A DNA stretch of 64,000 nt, taken from Flammula alnicola (taxonomy: Eukaryota > Basidiomycota > Agaricomycetes > Agaricales > Strophariaceae). The DNA is taken from NCBI GenBank assembly GCA_015499995.1, contig JADNRV010000124.1, positions 95,317-159,316 of the forward strand, written 5' to 3'. Both the position numbers and the translations under genes were made by a program. Position 1 is the stretch's first letter. Each line of letters opens with the position of its first letter. Under the pieces are notes generated by a model, which was not told where the DNA came from, made no database searches, and worked only from the letters and a program-made list of their open reading frames with translations. Shown in pieces: positions 1-11,436 of the stretch.

Positions 1-1497
1 ATTGTAGGTGCTCCTTCAGTCAATTTCATTTCAATTTCTCCCAGCTTACGATTTCAAGCCCGTTCCGCCAGTACCGGGATCCATTGTTGTTAATGCTGCT
101 GATTTTCTCATGAGATGTACGACAAGTTCACTGTCCAGTCATGATACTATACTGAGTTTCCTCCGTCTGAATAGGGTCGAATGATACGATAAAAAGCACC
201 GTACATCGCGTACGTACCCCGCCATATATAGAAACTGATAGCGGGAAGATGATACCATCGCGCTATTCAATTCCATATGTAAGTTGGGTTCATGAAGATC
301 ATCTGCAGTCGGGAGTTACTTACTCACGCGAACCACAGTTTTGCGGAGCCGTAAGCGAAAATCAATCATTGCAACCAATCGTTCCTTATGTTCTCGCACT
401 CAGGATTCGTCAGTCGTCGTAGACTGTATCCCTGGCACCTGGTCTGCAGATCGCCCAAAGCGCTATTCGCCGACATCTGTCCGTTCCTCAATTTCCTGGC
501 ATCCCATGATAACATCTGACACAGTCAATCTTTCAACAGGCGGGAGAATATATCACGTCCCGGTTGGTTGCCAACTACAAATGAAGGGTCGAAGACAGGA
601 GCTCGCATCCAATGGTATGCTTGCAGTTCGCTCCTTCGTTGCTCGATATGCTAAACTCTCATGGCGTTGGGCTGTGCGATATATCAGTGGTTTCGAACTC
701 CTCACCCACTAACCCTCCCTAGATTGAAATTTGAAAATATCGTCTGTTGTATGTATAAACAATGCCTTGGATTTCCAGAAAGGTCGGAGTGACTTATATT
801 TAAAATCTCACTGGCTGTTCGTATGCTTGTATCATTTTGAGCTTAAAATTTGCTGGTTTCATTGTGCCCTTCCACGAAGTTCTGGGGAAATGCATTTAAG
901 GCGGACAGTTTATGATGGAGATGCTACTGAATTGAACTAAGTTGGCGTGAATTTCCAGACTACGCGATTCAGAAGACATATGGTTTGGGAGACAAATATA
1001 GCGACGCGAAGTTGTGGAACCTCGAAGCCCAAGCTTAGTTCGTCGTGGGGATCGTTGTAGCTAGACTTTGATGTAGGTGTAAGTAAGGCATCGCGCGGTT
1101 AGGCGGAGCTGGTTTGTTGGAGCTCAGTACTGGCAAGCGGCGTACTATGGAGCAGTAGTAATCCGCAGATGGTCTATCAGCCGTTTACAGAAGCTAGAAG
1201 TAAGCACTATGTGGAGAAATTAGTCTGTTCAATCATGGACGCAACATGGACGAAAATATGAGAAACTTATGGAAGTGACGTTGGGCTCCCATACCACTTG
1301 CCGTGCATAACATATGGCTCTAGTCCAGCAATTAGCACACTATTTGGGTGAGACCAGGAGGATAAATACCTTGGCTGAATCGCGTCAGGATACCCAACAG
1401 AATTCAAACTTCCAAGTTCAAAAGGTAATACTCTTCTTCTATACAAAATTCGAACGCGCCGCTCACCGTTTCGCTGAGGTGCTTCCAGAATCGTGAA
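1..1497. other. Intergenic, no gene recognised
   Basis: Short open frames exist on both strands (for example 341-712) but none has a recognisable motif, plausible splice structure or signal peptide. The last part is upstream sequence of the secreted-protein gene starting at 1498. Confidence 0.5.
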
Positions 1498-2398
1498 ATG
1501 CAGTCCTTCCATAAACTCTCGGCTTTACTCGCACTTGGTGTCCTTCTCTCTTGGACCACCACTTTAGGCGCCTTGGCTGTACCCGTCCAAGGAAATGCTG
1601 TCGCCGGCGTCGTTGATCATAGCGTAAACTTGGGTAAGTTATAGTCGTTGGCATTTCGATTGAATCAAGTCTAAAATAATGAACATTTTCCCAAGATGGT
1701 CTCGCCGGATTGGCGACCCACGAAAACGGGGGTTTGGATATTCGCGACGACGCTGAAGGGGCATATGATGAATTGAAGAAACCTAAGAAATGGTCCCCCG
1801 GTTGGACCCCTACAAATACCACTGAATCCGCGTCTCCAGCAAGCAGCGTGGTTCCTATCGCCAGTCCGACGGGCGAAATCCCTGTCACCACCGCGGCGCC
1901 TGTAGACATACCTATTCCAACCGTAGCTGTTCCAACAGACGTCCCGACACCAGTGGACACAATTGCTCCTACGGACACCCCAGCCCCCACTGACACATTC
2001 GTTCCGGTAGACACGCCTGCTCCTGTGGACATACCCGTTCCTACAGACACACTCATTCCAACGGATATACCCATTCCTATGGAGGCGGCCCCCACCCCGT
2101 CTGATACAGCTACCTCTCCGGACGCCACTCCTACGGACACCTCTACGCCTGCAGAGTTTGCTCCAGTGGCAGATCACGCTCTCATAGCTCCTCGGAACCC
2201 TTTGCGAATTCCAGGCATACATACCCCCCTTCAATGGCGGTGGACCTGTCGGTATTCCGGCTGACAGTGAGATCAAAGGCACGGCTGCCATCAGCGGCGC
2301 GATTACCAATGCAGACGATGTCTTGGGGTATGTATCCTTTTCGTGATGCCGCGGCCCAGCGATACTGATGCACAAAATTCGCCAGCAGGGGCTTGTAA
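1498..2398 (+). CDS. Small secreted Pro/Thr-rich protein, one-base frameshift
   Basis: Exons 1498-1633, 1696-2327 and 2389-2398 joined by GT-AG introns (gtaagt...ccaag and gtatgt...gcag). The product begins with a classical signal peptide (MQSFHKLSALLALGVLLSW, then TTTLGALA), so it is probably exported. The middle is a low-complexity stretch of repeated P-T-D / P-V-D units (roughly residues 85-205), as in O-glycosylated linkers of fungal wall or effector-like proteins. The frame breaks at the C6 run at 2224-2229. With five C the frame continues through GGGPVGIPADSEIKG to an end of VLGGL, and exon lengths then sum to 777 nt (258 residues). As read, it stops early at 2264. Either a homopolymer error or a young null allele. 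No enzymatic domain seen; function unknown. Confidence 0.6.
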
Positions 2399-4776
2399 AT
2401 ATAAGCATGGAGAATTCAACTTTAGTACCTTCTAGCTAGAAGCAGTGTCAGTGTTGTCGCGAGTAAGGAATGTGGTGGCGATAATGGGAGGTCTCGGTGA
2501 CAGTGGAAATGCAGTAGTAAAGCGTTAGAATTTCCTCAGAATTGATCCGTACTTTTTTCCGCTATTGATTTCGGGACAACGTGAGCGCTAATGTGCTGTT
2601 AGCGCCTTATCAGAATACCTGACCTGAGCCCTAATGTACCTGCCACGAAAGCAGACAAATTGCTTTCGGAGTCGCCGCAGCCTTAGCAGAATTAAATAAC
2701 GTGCACGAGAATCATATTGCACGCAGCACTAAATATGACTGAAATCTATGCCATCTCCGCAAGCAAACACATCTAACCGCAACAATTATCCATGACGGGC
2801 AGTTACCGAGCGCGGTGCGATTGGCGCGGGCCAGAATCCAGAAATTGCATATATAACATCACGGCTGAGCGCTGAGCGCTGAGGCCTGAGTCGACGTGCT
2901 ACAGATGTCCGACGCTCAACGCTGACATGGGGTCTCAACTATGTCAGGAATCCTCCCAGGGGCACGCGGTTGCCCGCGAGCCTAGGCTTTGTGTCCATCG
3001 ATTCAGACATCGGCAAGTTGGGTCGGCAATGGGCATGCGGCCTCAGCGCCATTAATGTTTATTCTTGTACTTACGCCTGTCCACTGTCTATATATAACTT
3101 CGGGCTCAACGTGCTGGTTATTCCTCAGCACTTTGGAACACTGACGACCATCACCCCCATGAAACTGTTGTTTCAGACATCAGATTTTTGAATGTTGCGC
3201 TCAATGTCATGCTACGCCATCAAGATGTACATAGCCCAGGCAAGTAGTCACTCGGGCGCGAAGGAAATTCCAGCTGCGGCTTTGTATTAATAGTAAGAAT
3301 GATGAACCTGGAAGTTTAAATTCGTCCAATGGGAATTACATATGTGTAGAACATAGTGCTTGCCAAGGACGGCAATACATGAAAGGCGAAAGATAAGTTT
3401 AGAACGAGCTGTGGACGACTCCTTTAATATTTTGTTGTTTTATTCGAGTTTGGACAATGCGTTTAAGGAAGTCGACGTCTCGTCACTTGGGTGCTCTGGA
3501 TGGACTATAAATACCCTGTGCCAGACCTGGCAAGGAGACGAGCACATCCGGTTTGAAGGCCTGTGTTACCTCACAATCATTCAATGTATTGATAATCAAA
3601 CCACCCTATACAACCAACAGGACGATGTCGTCGGAGGCTTGATGACAGCCCTATAAATCCAGATAAGTACACGCGGAAGAATGGCGGTGATAATTGTGAT
3701 GAGCCATCACGGAGAAGAACAGGGAGGAGTGTGTGCCAGCGTGAGATGCAGTGTATTTGCGGTATGGTGTTATGGGTATTATTTATCAACGACGACGGGT
3801 TAACGCATTCTGGTGGTCGTCTCCCTGTGCAGTGTGAAGCAGGGAACTTGACGAAAGTGTGATGCGAGTGTGCTTTCGACCCTTTGAGATAAAAAAATTT
3901 AATGGTTTTGCGCACCTCTCGCGACGGCCGCTCAGGGTCATGGGCATTCTCTTGTCTACTTCGATGATGGTCGGCAATTGGCGGTCCCCAGTTACATATT
4001 AATTCATATTCCCGGCTATGTACCCAGGACCTGGATAGATGTCCCGCGTAGGCGTTGCCAGGCCGTGTATGTGTCTGATCGAGGAAAGCAATGGTCGGAC
4101 AAACGGCGATCCTCCATGAGCGCTTACAGTTAGATTGACCATCGACCTTGTCCTTTAGTCTATATATTCAATAAAAGAAGGACGGCGCGGTGACGGACAA
4201 ACGTGCGCTCGATTTTAATTAGGTCCCGCCTCGTATCGCGCCTATCCAGGGCTGGAGAGCCAGTCGGTTGGCGGTTATCTTCTGTAAGGAATTAACTGCC
4301 GCTGCGCAGCAGGTTCTACACAGTCGGGTTCATCATCACACGCTGCCGTAAGTTCGTGCGGCATCTCGTTATATCGCATACATATCTATGGGTGAGATCA
4401 AGAGACGCAAGGAGAAATCGACGTGGTGGGCATGATGTTGGGTGCAGTAGGGTGCGGCTGTACAAGTTACAACGATGCGTCGGGCAGGACGGAATTGCGT
4501 TTATAAAAAGGTATGTACAGGCGTGGGAAGCCTTGGATATAATTATGCACAAATAAGAATATTCGATGGTGATCGAGATGATCAAGAAAATACTAAAAGG
4601 AGGATTGACGTCAGGAATTGGGCAGTGTAATTGGTGCGCAGCAGTTGAAACACGTTCTTTACATAGTTTTAGTTCTTTTTCTTTCGTCCGCTCTCACCGC
4701 AAAATCGCTCGCTATCTTGTTGTAGCTCCTCCTCAAGCACAAGGATACGTACCGCTGGGATATCTATACCAGGGTT
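2399..4776. other. Intergenic, no gene recognised
   Basis: About 2.4 kb with only short unconvincing frames on both strands. A small GCTGAGC-type repetition lies near 2862-2890. The last few hundred bases are upstream sequence for the fucosyltransferase-like gene. Confidence 0.5.
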
Positions 4777-7700
4777 ATGCTCCCCGACTTTCTTTCATCC
4801 ACCAAGTCACCGCCGAATAATAATAGGAGACTTGAGGTCGACCATTATGATGCAGGCCCGGGGGAAGACGAGGGGGAGGAGTATGAGCACTTGCTAGGCT
4901 CGACGTCGGCTTACCCCTACCCTCCTTTGAGTCGTCCGCCGAGCAGCGCTCCCCATTCCCACACACGTCGAACCTCGCATTCGCATGGCGCTCTGTCACT
5001 AATACGCATACCGCGCGCCCTCCTGCTCGAGACATACAATTTCCTCCTTCACCCCTTTGCACGGACACCTCGCGTGCGTCGTCTCTCATTGGGTTTTGGG
5101 CGCGTACTCCCGGCATCAGCGAAGTTGCACGTCCAGCTTAAGCTGAGGCACCGATTCACACGGCGTGCCCTTTTCACCGTGCTGTTCATCGTCCTAACCG
5201 CGCCAGTGCTGTTGGTGTTGGTGATACTGGTGTACGGAGGGATACCGCCGTCATACCACGAAGTGAGGCTCAGGGAGAGGGGGCTACCGCAGCATGTTTG
5301 GGGGAGGAGTGTGGGAGTGGGTGGCGTGCAGGGGTGGAGTAGTAGCAGAGTCTTAGGGGTGGGGGATAAAGGGGGAGGGGAGGAAGGACCACGATACTTG
5401 AGGTTTCCTGATCATCTTTGGGGGCATGGACTGAATAATGTCCTGCAGGAAGCGTGTGTCATCTCTCCATGAACAATATAACAACAGTACTAACACCCTC
5501 CTGATGCCCCACAGACTCCTCACAGCGCACGTCGCACATGCGTCCAACCGCACCTTCGTCTTCGAGGACTACGTCTGGTCGCATCTCCCTCTCCCCTACA
5601 CGCTCTACGATTTTGCCTTGCGCCCCACGCGCGTCCCCCTGGGCGCGTTTCTAGGTGGACCGCTTGCCGGGGGTCCGTGGGATTTTGATGATGATGCACG
5701 CGATCCTGAATCACGACGACAACGACAACGGAGAGAGAAGGCTAGCGATGAGCGCCGTGCCATTTCATCCGAGTACTTTGAGCATGTTTGTCCGCCTAGT
5801 GAGTGGGCAGAGGTCGTTTATCGCTTGCCTCGGTCGCCAGGAGGTGAGTGCACGGTTTTAATTATTCAAGTTAGCTTGTTTCTGACACTGACTCTGGAAT
5901 TCAGTAGATGTGGATACTCCTAACTCAGATGGTTCGTCGCGTCGAGACATGCCTCTATCCTTTCTTCCTTCTCCACGCGAGCTCAACGATTTTTTACAGG
6001 CCTCTCACATATTACCCGCTCTGGCTTGGACTCAGACTCGGGCCCCTCGTCTCCAGCCCCGAAGCCACCTACAATTTCGGGCTTGCGCGTGGATGCACCA
6101 GGCCCACCGGACGGCTCGGATGGCGTGCAGATTGTTGACTGGTTCCGCGAGCGGTTGAGCCGGGATGACGTCCGTGGGCGGAGATGTGTGCTGGTGAGGG
6201 AGGAGGAGAGGAGAGTGTTTGATGCGAAGTGCGTTATCCATTCTTTTTTCCTTTTCGAATTTCTCTTTGCCGCTTTCGAGTTTCTCTTTGCCGCTTTCGT
6301 GTTTCTCGTCGGATTCTATTGGAGGTGGCTCGGATGTTGGGCTTTTTGTCGGTTTTGTTCTTTTCTGCATCCTTCGTATTTTCCTCTTGCGATTTCTGCT
6401 TTCTGTTTGCGCGTATTTTCTTTGTGTTCGTGTTTTCGCTTCTCGCCTTTATTCCTAATGACCTGGCACATTGGGTTGAATGCTGTTCTTGGCTTTTCTT
6501 TCTCGTTGTTACTCTTCCTTTCCCGCTTGTTCTTGGGTTTGAGTCTTAAATTTCTCTCTTTTCCCGTTCCTTTTCTCGTTTGTCTTCGCATCCATCTTTC
6601 TCTTCCGCTCTGGCCTGTATTTTTTTTTTCTCGCCTTCAGTTTCTGTGTGTTTTCTCCTCTTCCCTTATTTTGTTTCATTAGGGTGCATTTCCACTGTAT
6701 TTGCGTCTCTACATTCGGTGTTTTCGCCGAGCAGTTCTTCTCGTTCTCGTCATCTCGTTTCCCTTATTTTTCTTGTTTTCTCTCCGCTCCGCCGCTGCCT
6801 GAGCATGCTCGTTGCTTTCGCAGGAGTATTTATCTGCTCCGTCCCTCCCTCCGTCTGGCTCTGGCCCCTGCCATTGTTTGTGTATTAAACCAAAAAAAAA
6901 ATCCAGATACAGGATACCCGTGGTCCTACCACCCTGCTCCATTCTCCCTCGCCTCAGCGCATATCGGATGCGAGGACGGAGAAGGGATTTATCTGCGATT
7001 GATATGGACGAGAAGGCTCAGCTTTTCAGCATTGGTTACGTGATGACGATTTCGTCGTTCGCGCTGCCGCTCGTGGTTGGGACCGTGGTTGTGGTTGTGG
7101 AGGCTCTAGACCCCCGAATGGAGGACTAGGGTCTTGTCTTCGTTCTGTTCTATGCATTTTGCGCATGCGCCTTTGGTTTCGCTGGGTAGATGCGAGCGAG
7201 TACGGATGCATGGATAAGTTGGTGGCGGTGGTGGTTGAAAAGCGCTCGTGCATTCGTTTGGTGTTTGGGTCTATGTGGTGCTGTACGGATGGATGAGGAG
7301 CTCTTTTTTCCTTCTCTTGCATGACTTAGCGGCGCGAATGCTCCAGGAAGAGGAGTTCAATTGCGTAGTGTTGGGAACCTATATAGCTGGTGCTGTTCGC
7401 TATATGGGATGCGCTATGGATGCAACGAGCATGATCATGCTGCAGGCCGAACACGATCCTGCTTTTGTCTTTTGCCATACGGACCTCAATATTCTTGCGG
7501 GCATTTCTTTTCTCTTTGGCGGTTTCGCCCTTCTCATTGCTCGTTCGATCATGAACTCCTTTTTTTTGTCATTGTTTCTGGCGTACTTAAAGTTTATCGT
7601 CCCTGCCTCCATCCTCCAATTGCCCTCTTTATTTGTTTTCCTATGTGCTGATAGTGGTTTGGTGGTCGTTCAGTGCCTTTTTGCTCTTCCTTTGTCCCTT

Positions 7701-8948
7701 GCATCGAATGCTCCTTTTCCTGTTTCCAGTATTTTTTCCCCTTCTTTTGCTGTCCATATCAAATTTCTCCTATATTATCGAATGACGAATTAACTAACGC
7801 TCTATTTGACAGTTTCTTCGGCTCAACACTTATACTGCCTCTCTTCCCTTCACTCCGTGAATCACCTGTCATCCGCGGCTTTGCGTGGTCTCCGCTCGTT
7901 CAAGGCGCCCTGGAGAGGAGCGTGAAGAGGCTCTTTGGCGCTCCGTCCTCTAACACAGCCTTATCTCATGCCTCTTCGCTCTCCTCTTCGACTTCGACCT
8001 CCACTGGATCTGTAACCCAGACTTCTGTGCTGCCCCCACACATCCCAGGAATCTTGGCTTTACACCTGCGCAGAGGCGATTACAAACGACATTGTGTGCG
8101 TCTAGCACATTGGGGTGCGGGATATATGGGTTTCAATCTTTTTGAGGGGCTGGATGTGTTTGACGTCGACGCGTTTTTGGCTCGTGGTGCCGATCAAGCC
8201 AATCGCGCGACTGTTGTTGATGACAAGGACGAGGAGGACGAGGAGGCACGAGCGAAGGCCCTGCAAGCGAGGAAGGAGGCATATTATCTCGAACATTGTC
8301 TGCCTACGATCGCGCAGATTGTGAAGAGGTTACATGTGGTTCGAGAGGAGTACGATGTTGCTCTGTCGGGCTTGTCCACGTCATCGTCGATCTCGCCTGC
8401 GACTGCGACTTCCAGATCCGGGCATGCACTCAGGAGTGTATACGTCCTCACCAATGGCTGGTCGTCCTTCGTTGATGAACTGCGTGTGGCTTTGTTGGAA
8501 GACGGATGGGAGAGGGTGGTTGCCACGCCCGATTTGGAGGATGGAGTGTCGGATGTCGTCGATGCGGTCGATGCGGATCCTGGGGCAGCTTCGAAGATCG
8601 ATCTGGATGAGGAGCAGGAGGGTGAATATTCCGGGACGAGTTCCCGTTTAAAACCTGACACGGAGAGCGACAGGGCTAGACGGCAGGCGGAGAAGGTGCT
8701 GCAGAAGATGACGATGGCCGCTGGAGGACTGACTAGAGAGGAGAAAGGCGTTAGCGTCGCTGTGGATATGGGCCTGGCCGAGAGGGCGGAGGTGTTTGTT
8801 GGGAACGGGGTGCGTATGATACGTCTCTTGTCGTCGGCCTTTCACGAACTGATGAGCGTTATCGTTTTAGTTCTCGAGTTTGTCGGCGAACATCGTTATG
8901 CTGCGTACTGCTAAAGGCTTTCCTGTGCATTCGAATCGCTTTTTATGA
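4777..8948 (+). CDS. GDP-fucose O-fucosyltransferase-like type II membrane protein
   Basis: Six exons: 4777-5453, 5515-5843, 5908-5931 (mini-exon), 6000-6228, 7813-8809, 8871-8948. They sum to 2,334 nt and encode 777 residues in one frame. The first intron has a perfect CTAAC branch site. An N-terminal cytosolic tail is followed by one membrane span (about residues 131-153), so the protein is probably a Golgi/ER type II protein with lumenal catalytic part. After the span comes [13 protein letters not shown] (about 214-226), then [11 protein letters not shown] and finally [16 protein letters not shown]. These blocks resemble the sugar-nucleotide-binding motifs of the O-FucT superfamily (PF10250-like). 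The acceptor substrate is unknown; family placement is inference from motifs. Odd: intron 4 is 1,584 bp, far longer than any other here. A decayed second copy lies 3 kb downstream. Confidence 0.8.
6229..7812 (+). other. Exceptionally long intron of the fucosyltransferase-like gene
   Basis: Intron from gtgcgt (6229) to ttgacag (7812), 1,584 bp, very pyrimidine-rich. Flanking exons join in frame as VFDA-N-FFGSTL. The corresponding intron in the downstream pseudogene copy is only about 285 bp, so roughly 1.3 kb was gained here or lost there. Long open frames inside (for example 7248-7793) follow from T-rich composition and have no recognisable domain. No terminal repeats or target duplications were found. 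Confidence 0.6.
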
Positions 8949-9447
8949 TGCTTCCGACGTCTTTTTACTTACATTCTCGTCTTTGACGTTTTGCTACGAA
9001 GCATGTGCTCATTTCTAAATATGTATGAATGCAATATTACACTATCCGTGCTATTTCAGTTTAGGATATGAAACTTTTTTTCGTATTTTGCCTGTGGTGC
9101 TAGCTCATTCTCTAGAATTTCAAAGATGTACGGTTTACACGTCACCTGAATTTATTGTATTTTTTCAAGGCCAAGTGCTACTGGGTCGCAGACAAATTTC
9201 GAAGCGAATATTCAGGAAATGTAACTTCTTGTTATGGCGTGTATACTTTCATGATGATGACATGGAGGAGGAATGATGGTTGTGTGTGACATGGATATTA
9301 TAACGAGAACAAAAAGGCATGGACGGCGGAAAAAGGTGGGCATGAGGGAGGAGAATATTCGAATATGTACACAAGGAATGAAAAGGATGTATAGACGATC
9401 GAAGGCCAGGGCAGCAAGAAGGTACTCAATCGTGATAATTGGACCAT
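8949..9447. other. Convergent intergenic region
   Basis: 3' flank shared by the converging fucosyltransferase-like gene (plus) and methyltransferase gene (minus). Nothing else recognised. Confidence 0.5.
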
Positions 9448-10642
9448 TCAAATGACATCTTTTCGCTGATAGAAACGTCGGAGGGCGTTTTGCTGAACCT
9501 GCCAGAGAGGTGTCCCGAGCTGCATTAGCCAATCCAGATGGTGCCTAACAAGGTCTTCCGTCGTAATCAAGAAATCAAAGTCTTCTGGGACCAGGTGTCT
9601 GCCTGAACGTTTCTCGCCACCAAACGTCAAGCTGACCCAGAGCTCCTTCAACGACAACAAGATACTGGGGAGCCGCGACGCCTCCCGACCTCTGCCAACG
9701 CCTTTCACTACTGCGTAAAACGTGCCCCGATTTGCGTGCATCGATGTCGGCTTCCAACGCAAAAGCCGCTCTGAGGTAATGCTGAACAAGTAGAGAATTT
9801 TCGCAGCGAGCGGGTTGTGGGGCAGCGGAAGCTTCACCATGATGGTACCACCTTCCTTCACCGCTTGGAGAGCCAGGATTAACTGGGAGATGAGTAGTCG
9901 GTCGTTATCCCATGGTAAGGCCGAGATCTGGGTACGTAGTTGATGCCCGTCAAGAAGGGCCATGTCGAAGGATCGCCCACTGATTTCAATGGGAAGACTA
10001 TGTAAACGTTGGTCATCCATAACGGAGGGACCGAGTTGGTAGTATGTGAGATTGGTATAGGACAGCTCAAAACGCGAGCCATGGTCGCTTTCAAGGGCAA
10101 ATTCATGCCCGCCATCGGCAACGGGCAAAGAAACCCCGAAGCCTTTCGCTTCAGCATTCTTGTCCAACATGTATGAGGAAAACCCTCCAGGACAACACCT
10201 ACATAAATTGTCAATCTCGACCAGACGAGCGCGACTGAAATGAAGTAACTTACCCGAGATCCAAGAACTCCACGGGCTCATGGGTTGGAATGAAACACAA
10301 TTTCTCGTCGATTTCTCGAAGTGCGGCCTTCATCCGCTGAAACCATATTCTATTGAGATCTGGTGAGGCGTTATCAGCAACTTGTCGCTGCCGTTGGAAG
10401 TGGCGTTCTATGGATTCATTGTGCCATCCCTGCGTATTGCTGTCAAGAACGAAGAGTAACGCACTGGGCCTAGTCTCACACACCTTGCGTTGCAGTTCTA
10501 AAAGTCGTTCAAGGTCCACCGAGCCATTATCGACTAGAGCCTTCGACAAGGCTAATTTATCGACGTCGTTGTTGGGCCCGGGCCAAATGGAAAGTAGAGA
10601 TCTGGAGGATGCGCAGTTCGCTGAAATGGGGGCCGAGCACAT
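9448..10642 (-). CDS. FtsJ/RrmJ-like SAM-dependent methyltransferase
   Basis: Two exons on the minus strand, 10642-10254 and 10198-9448, with a 55-bp intron (gtaagt...tgtag). Sum 1,140 nt, 379 residues. The junction rebuilds the SAM-binding motif I, FLDLGCCPGGFSSYML, exactly as in FtsJ-like methyltransferases. Downstream are DMALLDGHQL (acidic motif IV position) and EGGTIMVKLPLP with the Lys expected of the catalytic K-D-K-E set. The N-terminal part carries W-N-x-E and a helical segment common to a mushroom-expanded FtsJ-like family. The target RNA is unknown; such proteins often lack an assigned substrate. The start at 10642 is the first Met of the open frame; an additional upstream exon cannot be excluded. 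Confidence 0.75.
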
Positions 10643-11436
10643 GGCGGAGAACTATGCGAGGAGCAAGCCAAGTGGAGGTCTCTTGTCCGCTATTTATAAT
10701 TAATCTAGAAGGCATGAGGACAGCACGTGCCGGTATTGGCGCCCACAAATGCTTCGGAAGGTACTTGAAAGGTTCTGGAGAGCTTCTTATTCGGATGTGG
10801 ACGTAATTTCAGTGCCATATTCCACAGCATGTGGTGCCGGAGGAATCCAAGTTAGACCATGCCATTTTCTTTCACCAATACGACACCAATCTCGCTCAGA
10901 GTCGCATACCAGAAGTCGAGATTCTGTCGGTACTTTTCGCCCAAGTTGCGCCATTCTCGCAGCGCCATGCTCCTCTAGTTGTATTTCTCTCAATGGACTA
11001 CAGCCTCATTATCCCTCTCAAATGTTAACCTTGCGATCGTTGACCCATGGTAATCAGGAAATTGAGGATCGAAGCACCGCAGGTTCTCTCTCGGGAGATG
11101 CTGGAATTCTGGCTCTCCCATCGAAAGATCGAATTCCTCGCTATAACCGAGGCAGAAATCGAAGATAGAAGAAAAGAGATGGGCTCCCTAAGGCCGTCTC
11201 CGTGGTCCGGACATCGTGGTTCATTGCTCAGGGCATCGCGAGAAGAGTACAGGACGAGCGCTTGTTGTGATAGCAATCAGGTAGAGTGAGCTGCTGGCGT
11301 GGATGTGCAAGCGGCCTGTGTCAAGGCGGGCCATCTCAGGTGCGTAAACGGTGGATGAAATTGGGGGTGCCTGAGCGTCGAGAGTGTTCCCATAGTGCAA
11401 TGGTGTGGTCATCAGAAAGAGTGAGGCCACAAGAGC
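10643..11436. other. Intergenic, no gene recognised
   Basis: Several open frames of 60-140 codons overlap on both strands (10749-11168 plus; 11025-11276 minus) with no family motif. This stretch lies exactly where the 5' half of the duplicated fucosyltransferase gene would be expected, but no homology to exon 1 was detected. Confidence 0.45.

Noticed and set aside
6229..7812. Separate hydrophobic protein genes inside the long intron (for example 7248-7793)
   Set aside because: Pyrimidine-rich sequence yields Phe/Leu/Ser-rich frames by chance; no start context, splice structure or domain, and the flanking exons splice in frame across it.
10749..11168. 139-codon plus-strand frame
   Set aside because: No motif, atypical composition, and overlapped by equally long frames in other phases; not supported as a gene.
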